Of a DNA stretch of 43,803 nucleotides, positions 1 to 9,721 are shown in pieces. The notes beneath the pieces were generated by a model. It was not told where the DNA came from. It searched no databases and saw only the letters and a program-made list of their open reading frames with translations. The number at the start of each line of letters is the position of its first letter. The stretch's first letter is position 1. The translations under genes were made by a program, and so were the position numbers. The stretch lies in the NCBI GenBank assembly GCA_023424865.1, contig JAFADM010000311.1, positions 1 through 43,803 on the forward strand. The letters are read 5' to 3'. Origin of the DNA: Bacillota bacterium (GTDB lineage: Bacteria > Bacillota_A > Clostridia > DSM-8532).

Positions 1-1461
1 CTCCAGCCAGTCTCTCAAGGTGTAAACCAGTGTGTTAGGCGTCTTTGAACGATTTTCAGACTGCTCATACAGCATGACTGATTGCTCCAGAGTCAAAAGT
101 TTTTCATCAAAAAAACCATAATTCAGAAACATGTCTACAAGACGAGTGTTGTTCTGCTCGTCCCGGGCCCTTTTAAATACGGCCTCGTAAACCTCAAAGT
201 AAAGGGGAACAATACTGGTGCGCAGCTTTGAGCTTTCTGCAGTATGAGCGGTCTTGTCTTCCATTTGACGAAGAACATCCAGGCTTTGACGAATAATATT
301 TGCTTTCTCAGATGCGATTTCAGAGTAAGCCAGGAGTTTTTCCGCACTGTCCACAAGCTCCTCGGGCAATTGGGTGACACGGCCCGAAATCTCCTGAGAG
401 TCCTCTCTGACCTGTACCCGTCCTTCATAGGCCTGAAGCCGTTTTCTAAGCTCAAGCAAAGCTCTTAAATCCAGATCGGCCTTATACGCATACTGCTCCT
501 GAAAGCTTCCCGCGGTATCCTTGATCTTTTCAAGCATATAGGTAACGGCCTGAGCAGCAGCCTGTGCATGAGAACTGTCCGCTCCGCTTAGAAGCTTGCA
601 GTAATCCGGAATAAGTCCTGAATCTCCGGCAGCAAGAAGACGGGAAAAACAGCCCTCCGCCATTCTGAAGCTGGCCTTCACGGTTGTAAGAATCTGCTGA
701 AGGCAGCGTGAGGCATCATAGCAATGGTAGCCGACCACAGTATCGTCGGACCCGAAAAACTCCTTGCGAAGATCTACCGGAAGATTAAGGAGCTGAGCAT
801 AGTAACGAATCTTCATTTCATCCAGATCGTCACTGGTCCGGGAATTCTCCCCTGAAATCTCTCCGTGATCCCGCTCGATATAGGAAGGCTGAAAGTCTTT
901 GGGAATTCTGTAATCCTTATCCTGGATACTCTGATAGGCCTCCAGTGTCTCCTCCATGAAGGGCGTGGCGGCAGTGAGGGGAAGGCCGGCCCTGTCCCGG
1001 AGAGACCAGAGAAATACAGCCAAATTCCGCGTTATAATGTCAAGCTGAAGCGTAAAGCGCCCCAGTCTGTCATACGCAGAATAGGATTTATCAATAAGAT
1101 AAGCGATTGAGTGCACAAAATAGGAAGCGTATTCCTTCCGGGATTTCAGCAATTGAAGCAATTGGCCGTGATTTTCCACATGATTGACATGAAGGTAAAC
1201 CTCATCGGCAGCCCGGTAGCTCAGGGAATGCTTTGAAGCCATGTAGAGGTCATTGACACCAAGAAAAAGACTTTGACTGATGGAAAAAAGCTTAAAGCTC
1301 TTGTCCGCGGAATTGGGGGCTTCGCTGCCTGCGTCGGCGGAGGAGACAAAGGCATCTATTTTGCCTCGAAGTAAAAGTCCCAGCTCCTGTGCATTCCGGC
1401 CCTCTGAGAAGATGACTGTACCTGCCCCAAACGTGTTGTTTCCCTCGTTAAGTCTTTCCAT
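1..1461 (-). CDS. Large protein with cyclic-nucleotide-binding-like N-terminus (partial, C-terminus outside window)
   Basis: An uninterrupted frame of 487 codons starts at ATG 1459-1461, preceded by GGAG about 8 bases upstream, and is still open at base 1, so the 3' end is missing. Residues 12-90 look like the beta-roll of the Crp/cNMP-binding fold: a GAGTVIFSEG strand-turn, then LLLRGKIDAF, then a second half with an insertion. The phosphate-binding cassette (usually E-x-x-x-x-x-R-x-A) is not clearly present, so true nucleotide binding is doubtful. The rest is mostly helical, polar and without membrane segments; residues 330-420 have long charged helices that may form coiled coils. No DNA-binding domain is visible in the part seen. 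It is followed on its 5' side by the rhamnose cluster transcribed in the same direction but separated by a terminator, so it is probably an independent unit. Function not recognised. Confidence 0.75.
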   Translation of the reverse strand, partial: MERLNEGNNTFGAGTVIFSEGRNAQELGLLLRGKIDAFVSSADAGSEAPNSADKSFKLFSISQSLFLGVNDLYMASKHSLSYRAADEVYLHVNHVENHGQLLQLLKSRKEYASYFVHSIAYLIDKSYSAYDRLGRFTLQLDIITRNLAVFLWSLRDRAGLPLTAATPFMEETLEAYQSIQDKDYRIPKDFQPSYIERDHGEISGENSRTSDDLDEMKIRYYAQLLNLPVDLRKEFFGSDDTVVGYHCYDASRCLQQILTTVKASFRMAEGCFSRLLAAGDSGLIPDYCKLLSGADSSHAQAAAQAVTYMLEKIKDTAGSFQEQYAYKADLDLRALLELRKRLQAYEGRVQVREDSQEISGRVTQLPEELVDSAEKLLAYSEIASEKANIIRQSLDVLRQMEDKTAHTAESSKLRTSIVPLYFEVYEAVFKRARDEQNNTRLVDMFLNYGFFDEKLLTLEQSVMLYEQSENRSKTPNTLVYTLRDWLE

Positions 1462-1799
1462 TCATTTATCTCCATTTATAACTTTTGTATTCATTTAGAT
1501 ATCCCACCTTACATATATCGGGAAGTCAGAACAATTAATTTAGCCTTAGGGGGAAGCGGCCCGGGCGGCATCTGCCCCAAACAAAGTAAGGGACAGCTTT
1601 CGACGGCTTTTTACTTAGATTGAGGGAAAAAGGATATTATTAAAAAAGTACGGCTGGAAATCAAAAGCTCGGAGACAACGCACTCTCTCCCATTTGCCTG
1701 CGTAAATGACTGCAAAAAACAACAGGCAAGGTAAAAATCACCCTGCCTGTTCATTAAGTTTCATCGTATTAACATGTACAGATTTTACATACGGCTGTC
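1462..1799. other. Intergenic region between the partial gene and the aldolase gene
   Basis: This 338-bp gap holds the terminator of the rhamnose/dehydrogenase operon near its right end and the ribosome binding site of the leftward partial gene at its left end. A promoter for the partial gene must lie here, but I found no convincing -35/-10 pair. No open frame with a ribosome binding site was seen. Confidence 0.5.
1713..1751 (-). terminator. Rho-independent terminator of the dehydrogenase-rhamnose operon
   Basis: A 12-bp stem with one mismatch (AACAGGCAAGGT paired with ACCCTGCCTGTT, 7-base loop) is followed on the minus strand by a short T-rich stretch (gttgTTTTTTgc). It lies about 50 bases past the stop codon of the aldolase gene, the last gene of the leftward operon. 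Confidence 0.75.
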
Positions 1800-2873
1800 T
1801 TACTTCTTCTGGCTGAGGCTCTTTCTGTAAGCCTCGCTTTCCCAGTTGCGAATAAAGGAAACGGCGGCAGCGGTCATGGTTTGTATGGAAAGCCCGGCGC
1901 GTTTCATGGCATCTACCAGGTAGACATAGGCCAGAAGACTTTCTTCCAGGGTAAGAGCCTCTGAAGGGCTGACGGTGTAAAGCAACGAGCCTTCCGGAGT
2001 TGTGATATTAAGCTTCACGGATGCTCCCGGCGCCCCGTTGGTAATACCGTTGACGGCCACACCGTCGTTTAAGTAAACCAACTGATCGGGGTATAGCTTG
2101 GTATCCTCCAAAAAGGAAGGCGAAATGCCCTGTTGCTTAAAAAAGTTCTTTAAAAAGGGTGTCCGGCTGACTGCGGTTCCGTCGGCAGCTTCCTCCAGCA
2201 CAAGCTGGGGAAAAGGCTCTGTGAGGCCAAGAGCTGCCTTAATGGTGTCGTTAACCTCCTGATGCCTTTTAACACAAACCTTGCTGTCGTCATCGGTGAC
2301 TACAAGACCATGGTTTTCCATAAAGAAAACCAATGGGAACTGCCCCGTGGTGTCCACACAGGCGTCAATAACCTCCTGCATGGCAAGAGTCAGAGAGAAG
2401 CCGGGATTGATGTAGGGAATCCAGGCGCATTTATAGGGCTTATCCTTGAAAATAGCCTCGACACGTTCTTTCCCGCCGGTGGTGCAGCAAAGCATATTGG
2501 CGTAAACGGAATGAGTGTGGATAACATACTTTTTAAGGATGGAATGAAAGCCTGCTTCCACTGAAGGACGAAGTCCCACGGCGTGAGGCGTTTCAACAAT
2601 TTGAGAGCGGATAAAGGCCATGCTCTCCTTCTCATAATCCTTTTCAAACTTAAGATCAATAGCGGAAAAATAGCTCTTTACCTCAGGATAGTTGAGCACC
2701 ACATAGCCTGAGTCGGGATGAATCTGCTTGAGCTTGAAGCCCGAAGCCTTAACCGCCATGAGCTTGTCGTCCAGCTTGGCAGAGGTATTGCCTCCGCCGC
2801 CCTGTGTGTATTCCACAGGTATGCCGACACTCTGGGAAATGTATTCCAGTTCCTTCAATACTTCCTGATTCAC
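1800..2873 (-). CDS. Class II aldolase, RhaE-type rhamnulose-1-phosphate aldolase (putative)
   Basis: Member of the class II aldolase/adducin superfamily: zinc-dependent aldolases that split ketose-1-phosphates into DHAP and a short aldehyde (lactaldehyde for rhamnulose-1-phosphate). Visible signatures are the substrate loop GGGGNTSAK near residue 30, the zinc ligands HTHS (about residue 120) and NHG (about residue 190), and the stretch PSVEAGFH before the first ligand pair. The last, with WIPYINPGF, resembles the aldolase half of the bifunctional RhaEW/YuxG proteins more than E. coli RhaD. At 357 residues it is longer than RhaD (about 275) and lacks the fused dehydrogenase of RhaEW. An in-frame TTG upstream (2889-2891) is rejected: AAGGGAG at 2882-2888 sits 8 bases before GTG 2871-2873. 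It begins 14 bases after the rhaA stop, so the two are cotranscribed. Substrate is inferred from the neighbour. Confidence 0.85.
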   Translation of the reverse strand: MNQEVLKELEYISQSVGIPVEYTQGGGGNTSAKLDDKLMAVKASGFKLKQIHPDSGYVVLNYPEVKSYFSAIDLKFEKDYEKESMAFIRSQIVETPHAVGLRPSVEAGFHSILKKYVIHTHSVYANMLCCTTGGKERVEAIFKDKPYKCAWIPYINPGFSLTLAMQEVIDACVDTTGQFPLVFFMENHGLVVTDDDSKVCVKRHQEVNDTIKAALGLTEPFPQLVLEEAADGTAVSRTPFLKNFFKQQGISPSFLEDTKLYPDQLVYLNDGVAVNGITNGAPGASVKLNITTPEGSLLYTVSPSEALTLEESLLAYVYLVDAMKRAGLSIQTMTAAAVSFIRNWESEAYRKSLSQKK

Positions 2874-2887
2874 GCTTTTATCTCCCT

Positions 2888-4159
2888 TCAAGCCCGCTTG
2901 GAAAGAACATCACTTTCGTAGCGGTGAACTTCCTCCAGCCAGTCGGATCCCACAGGTACACCCTGATCCTGGCAGTACTTGTTCCATACAAGGCCGTAGG
3001 GAAGGGATTTGAATTCCTCGCCAAGAGCAAGACGGTCGCCGTAGTTTCCGGCTTCCTCACTGGACACCAGCTTATCCGTAGGCTCTAAAAGAGAGATAAG
3101 CAGGGATTTTAAGGTGGAACGTACGCCGGTTACCCAGGCTGTGATGCGGTTGATGCTGCCATCAAAGAAGTCCAAAGCATAGTAAACCCGATCAAAGGCA
3201 TCCGCACGCTTAACCTCCTGTGCCACGGCCAGAAGATCGTCGGTGAGAATAACCACGTGGTCACTGTCCCAACGAACAGGGCGGCTCACATGGATGAGCA
3301 GATCCTTGGCAAAAAGCAGGGTGGAGGAAATTTTGTCGGCAATGCTTTCGGTTAAGTGGAAGTGTCCCATATCATAGCAGAGGGTAACATCGTTTTTATA
3401 AGCATAGCCCATAAGGAATTCGTGGGAGCCTACGGTGTAGGATTCTACGCCGATTCCGAAAAGCTTGCTTTCAAGAGCATCTACCAGTTCCTTTTTGTCA
3501 TATTTCACGGAGAAAATCTCATCCAGGGACTTTTTCATTTGGGCACGGTAGCCCAGTCTGTCGGCAGGAACATCCTTCATACCGTCGGGGCCCCAGATAT
3601 TCATAATGCAGGGCGTTCCCAGCTCCTTACCTATTGCAGCGGCAATTTCACGGCATTTTTTTACATGACGCACCCAGAAGCTGCGGATTTCCTCATCCTT
3701 GCTGGAGAGGGTGAACCCGGAAGCAGCCTTGGGATGAGCAAAGCAGGTAGGATTAAAATCAATGCCCAGGCCCAGCTGCTTAGCCCAGGAGATCCATTTG
3801 GAAAAATGCTTCAGCTCAAGCTGATCTCTTTCCACAAAAACGCCGTCGGTTTCAGCGTAGATGGCATGAAGATTAATCCGGTGCTTGCCGGGAATGAGCT
3901 TGAGGGCCTGCTCATAATCGGCGCGAAGCTCATCGGCGGTGCGGGCAGCACCAGGGTAATTGCCGGTGCTTAAGATTCCGCCTCCGCTGGCGTTTTCAGC
4001 AACCTCAAAGCCTCCCACATCATCCCCCTGCCAGCAGTGAATGGATACGGGGATGGTACGAAGCTTGGCCAGAACCGCATCGGTATCCACACCGTATTTG
4101 GCATAGGCTGCTTTAGCGTAAGTATAGCCTGTTTCAATAGTCTCTTTTATATTACTCAT
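2888..4159 (-). CDS. rhaA: L-rhamnose isomerase
   Basis: Cytosolic metal-dependent isomerase converting L-rhamnose to L-rhamnulose (EC 5.3.1.14). The 423-residue protein is recognisable over its full length as E. coli/Bacillus-type RhaA: PVSIHCWQGDDVGGFE near the start, RINLHAIYAE, the LDFNPxCFxHP-like block GIDFNPTCFAHPKA, ESKLFGIGVESYTVGSHEF, and the metal-site block HVSRPVRWDSDHVV. Length matches the family (about 419). The start ATG is preceded by AAGGAGG with 8-base spacing. It is the fifth gene of the leftward operon, 90 bases after the E1 gene and 14 bases before the aldolase gene. A rhamnulokinase gene lies 11 kb away on the other strand, so the enzymes of the ordinary rhamnose route are all in the window, but no rhamnose permease or RhaM mutarotase is. 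Confidence 0.95.
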   Translation of the reverse strand: MSNIKETIETGYTYAKAAYAKYGVDTDAVLAKLRTIPVSIHCWQGDDVGGFEVAENASGGGILSTGNYPGAARTADELRADYEQALKLIPGKHRINLHAIYAETDGVFVERDQLELKHFSKWISWAKQLGLGIDFNPTCFAHPKAASGFTLSSKDEEIRSFWVRHVKKCREIAAAIGKELGTPCIMNIWGPDGMKDVPADRLGYRAQMKKSLDEIFSVKYDKKELVDALESKLFGIGVESYTVGSHEFLMGYAYKNDVTLCYDMGHFHLTESIADKISSTLLFAKDLLIHVSRPVRWDSDHVVILTDDLLAVAQEVKRADAFDRVYYALDFFDGSINRITAWVTGVRSTLKSLLISLLEPTDKLVSSEEAGNYGDRLALGEEFKSLPYGLVWNKYCQDQGVPVGSDWLEEVHRYESDVLSKRA

Positions 4160-4249
4160 TCAATAATCCTCCTTAAAACCGGGATTCCCGCACTATCCGG
4201 CGATGCCCTTAAAAGGCGGCCGGACAGCGCGTCCCACACTCTAAAATTA

Positions 4250-6718
4250 TTATACTCCGAAACGGTTGATTCTTTCCAGTTCCGTTGAGGTGTAATTGAT
4301 CTTGGATACATGGCCTTTTAAGGGAAGGATCTTTTCGTGGATGGCATCCAGGAACCACTGAGGCTGCGGGAAGAAGTCCTCTTCAAGCTCATAGGCAGGT
4401 GTTATCCAGTTCTTTGCGCCGATAACCACAGGAGGTGCATCCAGGTAGTCGAAGGCAAGCTCGCTGATGGTCTGGGCAATATCCTTCATATGGGAGCCTC
4501 TTTCGCAGGCATCGCTGGCAAGGAGAATACGGCCGGTCTTTTTAACGGAAGCCAGCACCTTTTCATAGTTGAAGGGCACCAGGCTTCTTGCATCAATGAC
4601 CTCGGCGGAGAGGCCGTAGGTTTCCTCCAGGATTTTGGCTGCATCAAGGGCTCTGTAAAGGGTAGCACCCAGGGTAAGAATGGTAATATCCTTACCTTCC
4701 TTCTTCACATCCGGCTCGCCGATGGGAATTTCATAGTAGCCTTCGGGAACGCCTTCCAGGTGGAACATTTCCCCGATATCGTAAAGTCTCTGGCTCTCAA
4801 AGAAGATAACGGGATCGGTGCCGATTAAAGCGCTGTTCATAAGCCCCTTGGCATCGTAAGGTGTCGCGGGGAACACAACCTTGAGGCCAGGAATATGGGC
4901 ACACAGGCTGGTCCAGTCCTGGGAATGCTGAGCGCCGTATTTGGAGCCTACGGAAACCCGCACAACGACAGGCATTTTAAGAACGCCTGCGCTCATGGAC
5001 TGCCACTTGGAGAGCTGGTTGAATATTTCGTCACCGGCGCGGCCAAGGAAGTCGCAGTACATAAGCTCAACGATGACGCGGCCGCCGCACATGCCATAGC
5101 CCACGGCTGAACCGACAATGGCGCCCTCGGAGATGGGAGAGTTAAACAGCCTGTGATAGGGAAGGGCTTCGGTAAGGCCTCTGTAAACGGCAAAGGCACC
5201 GCCCCAGTCACGGTTTTCTTCACCGTAGGCAATGAGGGTGGGGTCGGTGTAGAATTTGTCGATAACGGCTTCAAAGATGGCATCACGGTAGTTGTAGGCC
5301 TTGTTCTTGGAAACGGGCTTGCCGTCCTGAATACCGGTGCGGATCTTTTTGCTGATTTGAACGACTCTGGGGTTTTCTTCCTTAGTCAGAAGAACATCGC
5401 AGGGTCTGTCTTCCATCTTTTCAATTTTCTGATTAGAGAACATAAGGCGCTCAAGTTTGCCGGGATCCGCCTTCAAATCCATTCTGGGGGAAAGGCTATC
5501 GTCAATGGCAGCCTTCAACAGGCGGGTAATAAGCTCGGTTGTAGCCTCGTGGATTTTGATAAAGGTGTCTTCAGCGCCAACACCGGCATTGAGAAGCTTG
5601 CCCTTGTATTCAATAAGGGAGTCGTTGCCGGACCAGGCCTCGATTTCTTCCTTGCTTCTGTAGCTGGAGGCATCGGAGGGGGAGTGGCCGGAAATACGGT
5701 AGGTAAGGGTATCCAGAAGCACAGGGCCGTTCTTGGCTTCAAGAATGGCTTTTTTGCGCTTGATGGCATCAATGACAGCCAGAGGATTGTAACCGTCAAT
5801 ACGTTCGGCATGCATCTGCTCGGGATTGATGCCCGCGCCGATACGGGCCAGAAATTCGTAGCCCATGGTTTCACCGTTGGTCTGGCCGCCCATGCCGTAC
5901 TGGTTGTTGAAGATGTTGAAGATAAGAGGCAGACCGCCCTTGTGAGCGCCTTCCCAAAGCTTCTTGTACTGATCCATGGTAGCCAGGTGGAAGCCTTCCC
6001 AAACGGGACCGCAGCCTAAAGACGCGTCACCGATATTGGCAATGACAATGCCCTTCTTCAGGTTGACCTTTTTATAAAGGGCAGCGCCTACGGAGACATC
6101 GCCGGAGCCGCCGACAATGGCGTTATTGGGATAAATGCCGAAGGGGGTGAAGAAGGCGTGCATGGAGCCGCCAAGGCCCTTATGGAAGCCGGTTTCACGG
6201 GCAAAAATTTCGGCCAGGGTACCGTATACCAGAAAATCGATGGCCAGCTCTTTTACCGTATCGTGCTTCTTAAGGCTTTGTACCACCTTTAAAATGGCGC
6301 CGTCGAAAAACTTCTCCATAATTTCAAGAAGCTCAGAGTCGGAAAGCTTTTCAATAGCGGAAAGACCCTTGGCAAGAATTTCACCGTGGCTCCGGTGAGA
6401 TCCGAAAATGAAGTCGTCCTTGTCCAATAGGTAGGCCTGACCTACGGCAGAGGCCTCCTGGCCCAGGGAAAGGTGGGCAGGGCCGGGGTGATTGTAGGAA
6501 ACCTCGTTGTAGGTATTGGTGGTTTTTATAAGGTTGAGCATGGTCTCAAATTCACGAATGATAGCCATGTCTCTGTAAATGCGCAGAAGATCCTCGTTGG
6601 AGAAGTTCTCCTTTTCATCTTTAACGGTTTTGGAATACTGGTTCACCGGAATATTTTCAAAGGTTATCCAGCCGCTTTTTCTAAGCTCCGCCGGATCCAG
6701 GTATTGTGATTTAGGCAT
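4250..6718 (-). CDS. 2-oxoacid/acetoin-type dehydrogenase E1, fused alpha-beta subunits (TPP-dependent)
   Basis: An 822-residue protein that joins both E1 chains. Residues about 45-400 are the alpha part: HLSLGQEAS, the TPP/Mg motif as GDASLGCG followed by [12 protein letters not shown], and the phosphorylation-loop region [19 protein letters not shown]. Residues about 470-820 are the beta part: [19 protein letters not shown] start, [45 protein letters not shown]. The TPP motif has GDA where most E1 have GDG. Between [11 protein letters not shown] and [12 protein letters not shown] there are about 45 extra residues compared with ordinary E1-alpha. E1 decarboxylates a 2-oxoacid, or cleaves acetoin, and passes the acyl unit to lipoyl-E2. 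A ribosome binding site (GCGAGGT) lies before ATG 6716-6718. The gene follows E3 by 38 bases. The substrate is not given by the sequence; pyruvate, acetoin or a deoxyketose phosphate are all possible. Confidence 0.9.
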   Translation of the reverse strand: MPKSQYLDPAELRKSGWITFENIPVNQYSKTVKDEKENFSNEDLLRIYRDMAIIREFETMLNLIKTTNTYNEVSYNHPGPAHLSLGQEASAVGQAYLLDKDDFIFGSHRSHGEILAKGLSAIEKLSDSELLEIMEKFFDGAILKVVQSLKKHDTVKELAIDFLVYGTLAEIFARETGFHKGLGGSMHAFFTPFGIYPNNAIVGGSGDVSVGAALYKKVNLKKGIVIANIGDASLGCGPVWEGFHLATMDQYKKLWEGAHKGGLPLIFNIFNNQYGMGGQTNGETMGYEFLARIGAGINPEQMHAERIDGYNPLAVIDAIKRKKAILEAKNGPVLLDTLTYRISGHSPSDASSYRSKEEIEAWSGNDSLIEYKGKLLNAGVGAEDTFIKIHEATTELITRLLKAAIDDSLSPRMDLKADPGKLERLMFSNQKIEKMEDRPCDVLLTKEENPRVVQISKKIRTGIQDGKPVSKNKAYNYRDAIFEAVIDKFYTDPTLIAYGEENRDWGGAFAVYRGLTEALPYHRLFNSPISEGAIVGSAVGYGMCGGRVIVELMYCDFLGRAGDEIFNQLSKWQSMSAGVLKMPVVVRVSVGSKYGAQHSQDWTSLCAHIPGLKVVFPATPYDAKGLMNSALIGTDPVIFFESQRLYDIGEMFHLEGVPEGYYEIPIGEPDVKKEGKDITILTLGATLYRALDAAKILEETYGLSAEVIDARSLVPFNYEKVLASVKKTGRILLASDACERGSHMKDIAQTISELAFDYLDAPPVVIGAKNWITPAYELEEDFFPQPQWFLDAIHEKILPLKGHVSKINYTSTELERINRFGV

Positions 6719-6755
6719 AAGACATACCTCGCTTTACTCTACTGAAGATTGGATT

Positions 6756-8117
6756 TTATTCGAAAAGGGTTTCACGAATCATTTCACAAACGGTGGGATG
6801 GGGGAACACCAGCTCCTTCACATCCTCCATTTTAAGCTCTGCTTCAATCATAAGAGCCGCACCGTAAATAATCTCGGAAGCATAGTTGCCGATAAGGTGG
6901 GCGCCAATGAGAGTATTGTGCTTATTATCGATTAAAAGCTTGCAAATACCGTCGCCGCCTTCGTTTTCAGCCAGGAAGCGTCCGCTGTAGCGCATGGAAA
7001 GCTTCTTAACCGTGAAGTCAAGGCCCTTCTTACGGGCGGTTTCCTCGGTTTCACCCACTGCGCCTACTTCCGGATTGGTGTAAATAACGGAAGGAATGGC
7101 ATGGTAGCGCATGGTGTCCTTCTTGCCGAGAATGGTATTAACAGCAACCTCGGCCTCCCTGTAAGCCGTATGGGCCAGCATGGAGGTACCGTTTACATCC
7201 CCTGCGGCATAAACCTCGGGAATGTTGGTGCGCCCTTTGTTGTCGGTGGGAATGCGGCCTCTTTCGGTAACGACGCCGATTTTCTCCAGCCCCAGGCCTT
7301 CGGTAGCGGCTCTCCGGCCGATGCTTAGAAGCACCTTATCGGCTTTAACAGAGGCTGTTTCACCGTTTACCTCAAAGATGACCTCGCCCTTTTTAATCTC
7401 TGTAACCTTGGCTCCCAGCTTAAAGACCACACCCTTTTTGGTGTACTGCTTAAGAAGGAAATCGGAAATTTCGGCATCGGTGGGGCCTGCGATATGATCA
7501 AGCATTTCCACAACGGTTACTGCGCTTCCTGCCGACTGATAGTAGGAAGCCATTTCAAGGCCGATAACGCCGCCGCCTACGATAACCAGATTTTCAGGAA
7601 CCTCGGTTAAATCAAGGATCTCCCTGTTGGTAAGGACATAGCCCTCGGCAACGCCCTCCTTCACTCCCGGAATAGGAGGAACCACAGGAACAGAGCCGGT
7701 GGCAATAAGGAGGCGGGAGGCAGTGTAAACCGTATCCCCTGCCTTAACAGCAAAGCCTTCGGCGGTGCGCTCCTGAATTTGAGCCTCGGCGGTGACAACG
7801 GTAACATGATTGCCCTTAAGCTTGGCGCCTACGCCTGCCACAAGAGTCTTTACAACCTTGTTCTTGCGCTTGACGACCAGATCGTGCTTTAAGGTCAGCT
7901 TTTCTGCTACCACGCCGTATTTCTCGCCATGAGCCGCGTTGTCATAAATTTTGGCCGAATACAGCAGAGCTTTGGAAGGCACGCAGCCTTCATTGAGACA
8001 CACGCCGCCTAAAGCCCGCTTTTCGATAAGCAGTACGGAAAGGCCTGCGTGTCCCGCTCTTTCGGCGGCCAGATATCCGGCGGGGCCTCCGCCGATAATC
8101 AGTAAGTCGTAAGTCAT
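6756..8117 (-). CDS. Dihydrolipoyl dehydrogenase (E3)
   Basis: FAD-dependent disulfide oxidoreductase that re-oxidises the dihydrolipoyl arm of E2 and reduces NAD+. The 453-residue protein shows the N-terminal FAD Rossmann motif GGGPAGYLAAERA, the redox-active pair in GVCLNEGCVPSKALL (Cys residues 5 apart), a second Rossmann motif VIVGGGVIGLEMASYY, the FAD-binding ATG/AAGDVNG block, and a C-terminal dimer domain with HPTVCEMIRE carrying the catalytic His-Glu pair. An upstream GTG (8126) is open, but AAAGGTGA at 8123-8130 places the start at ATG 8115-8117. It lies between E2 and E1, the gene order E2-E3-E1 being reversed relative to most pdh or aco operons. Confidence 0.95.
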   Translation of the reverse strand: MTYDLLIIGGGPAGYLAAERAGHAGLSVLLIEKRALGGVCLNEGCVPSKALLYSAKIYDNAAHGEKYGVVAEKLTLKHDLVVKRKNKVVKTLVAGVGAKLKGNHVTVVTAEAQIQERTAEGFAVKAGDTVYTASRLLIATGSVPVVPPIPGVKEGVAEGYVLTNREILDLTEVPENLVIVGGGVIGLEMASYYQSAGSAVTVVEMLDHIAGPTDAEISDFLLKQYTKKGVVFKLGAKVTEIKKGEVIFEVNGETASVKADKVLLSIGRRAATEGLGLEKIGVVTERGRIPTDNKGRTNIPEVYAAGDVNGTSMLAHTAYREAEVAVNTILGKKDTMRYHAIPSVIYTNPEVGAVGETEETARKKGLDFTVKKLSMRYSGRFLAENEGGDGICKLLIDNKHNTLIGAHLIGNYASEIIYGAALMIEAELKMEDVKELVFPHPTVCEMIRETLFE

Positions 8118-8200
8118 TTTTATCACCTTTCAATCACGGTTTGCAGCCTTTAACCTTTTGGCCTTGCGCCAATGAATCAAAGCTTGCAGCCCGCGGTTCA

Positions 8201-9571
8201 TTACTTCGCCAAAAGCATGGGAAAGTTCTCGAGCCAGGTTTTGAGATCCTGGAGGAAACGGGCGGCAGGCGCGCCGTCCAGAGCCCTGTGATCAAAGGTC
8301 AGGGACAGGCCCATGGAAGGATAGCTTGTCAGCTGGCCCTTGTTCTCGCGAACCTTCTGAGTAATGGTGCCAACGCCCAGAATGCCGGTCTGAGGCGGAT
8401 TAATGACAGGAGTGAAGCTTTCAACGCCAAAGGTTCCCAGGTTGGAGATGGTAAAGCTGGCATTTTTCATTTTGTCGGGACTAATGGTGCCGGCCTGGCA
8501 CTCGGAGGCCAGTGTTTTGACTTCCTGTGAAACCTGGAGCAGTGTTTTCTCGCTGGCATCAAAAAGGGTAGGAACCATGAGACCTCTGTCCGTATCCACA
8601 GCCACAGCCACATGGGCTTTCTTAAAGAGGCGCATGCCTTCATCCAGATAGTGGGCATTGAGGTAGGGATGATTTAAAAGCACTCGCGAAACGGCATAAA
8701 CGATCATGTCGTTTAAGGTAATACCGGCAAGGCCCAGCTTGTCGCCGCCGTCCTTGAGGGTTTTTCTGTAAGCCATGAGCGCGGAAGCATCATAGGAGGT
8801 ATTAAGTGTCAGCTGAGCCGTATTGGACAGGGAGAGCATCATATTCTTGGCAATAACCTTGCGGATGGTTGTGTGCTTGACATCCGTGTAGGCCGGTGCT
8901 TCCTGTGCCTTGCCTGCTGCCGCTGTCGGAGACTGGGTGGCAGGTGCAGTCACAGCCGCCGCGCCGGGAGTCAAATCGTGTACGGAAATTTTTCCGCCCA
9001 GGCCGGTGCCTGATTCTACGGAAACCTCTCCTGCCGCTTTAAGAGCGCCGGGAGTGTAAACCCGTCCCTGGTCGATGAGGGAGGTAATATCCCTTTCTAT
9101 AATACGGCCATTGGGGCCTGTGGGAATTGCCTCTGCGACATTGACGCCTGCTTTTTCAGCCAGGTTTTTCGCTCTGGGGGATACGGGTGCGCCATTTGCG
9201 GAAGCTGCTGCGGAAGAAGGTACGGAAGCTGCGGCCACAGAGGGCTTTTCCGTTTGGGCAGCCTTTTCGGGGCTTGCCTCTTCGGTGGAAGCAGCCGGGG
9301 CCGAGGCAGCAGCAACATCCTCAACTTTTTCACCGGGCTGGCCGATGACGGCAACAGGTGTTAAACAGGGAACATCGTCGCCCGCTTCAAAATAAACCTC
9401 GAGAATAACGCCGTCCTGTTTGGCCTCCTCTTCGAAACTGGCCTTGTCGGTTTCGTAGGAGAAAAGCAGATCACCTGCTTTAACGCTGTCGCCTTTCTTC
9501 TTGAACCATTCGCCGATAATGCAGCTTTCCACGGATTGTCCCTGCCGTGGCATCAGGATTGGGGTTGCCAT
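8201..9571 (-). CDS. Dihydrolipoamide acyltransferase (E2) of 2-oxoacid/acetoin-type complex
   Basis: Core of the multienzyme complex; transfers the acyl group from lipoyl to CoA. Domain order in 456 residues: one lipoyl domain (1-80) with the lipoylated Lys in ETDKASFEEEA; an Ala/Pro-rich linker; the E1/E3-binding domain (about 130-170, VSPRAKNLAEKAGV...GPNGRIIERDI); a second flexible linker; and the catalytic CAT domain (about 225-456) with the active-site motif DHRALDGAPAA. All key residues are present, so the complex should be functional if a lipoate ligase exists elsewhere. The start ATG follows AGGAGGT at 7-base spacing. It is the first of five closely spaced leftward genes (E2-E3-E1-rhaA-aldolase). 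The upstream 194 bases hold alternative hairpins and a terminator-like stem. Confidence 0.93.
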   Translation of the reverse strand: MATPILMPRQGQSVESCIIGEWFKKKGDSVKAGDLLFSYETDKASFEEEAKQDGVILEVYFEAGDDVPCLTPVAVIGQPGEKVEDVAAASAPAASTEEASPEKAAQTEKPSVAAASVPSSAAASANGAPVSPRAKNLAEKAGVNVAEAIPTGPNGRIIERDITSLIDQGRVYTPGALKAAGEVSVESGTGLGGKISVHDLTPGAAAVTAPATQSPTAAAGKAQEAPAYTDVKHTTIRKVIAKNMMLSLSNTAQLTLNTSYDASALMAYRKTLKDGGDKLGLAGITLNDMIVYAVSRVLLNHPYLNAHYLDEGMRLFKKAHVAVAVDTDRGLMVPTLFDASEKTLLQVSQEVKTLASECQAGTISPDKMKNASFTISNLGTFGVESFTPVINPPQTGILGVGTITQKVRENKGQLTSYPSMGLSLTFDHRALDGAPAARFLQDLKTWLENFPMLLAK

Positions 9572-9631
9572 AGTCGAACCTCCTGTAAGATTAATATAGG
9601 TCTATAATTGCCTTAGTACCTTATTGCTGAT

Positions 9632-9675
9632 AAGCGTCAATGAAAAGCAAGCTGCTTCGTCGACGCTTCTTTTCA
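9632..9675 (-). promoter_or_regulatory. Mutually exclusive inverted repeats upstream of the E2 gene
   Basis: Two 7-bp pairs interleave here: AAGCGTC (9632-9638) with GACGCTT (9662-9668), and TGAAAAG (9641-9647) with CTTTTCA (9669-9675). Because they overlap in the order a-b-a'-b', only one hairpin can form at a time unless they make a pseudoknot. A small third hairpin (AAGCA/TGCTT) lies in the middle. The pairs lie 60 to 105 bases before the E2 start codon. If transcribed from the minus strand they could act as a bistable leader; alternatively they are protein-binding sites. Confidence 0.35.
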
Positions 9676-9721
9676 ATTGGGCTGCGGACCTGGCCCGCTT
9701 AAGACTTTAGGTTATTGCGCA

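Noticed and set aside
3356..3973. Plus-strand frame of 205 codons opposite rhaA
   Set aside because: rhaA is unmistakable on the minus strand and the frame has no start signals.
5153..6019. Long open frame (288 codons) on the plus strand opposite the E1 gene
   Set aside because: No ribosome binding site, composition mirrors the well-supported E1 codons on the other strand, and no recognisable protein.
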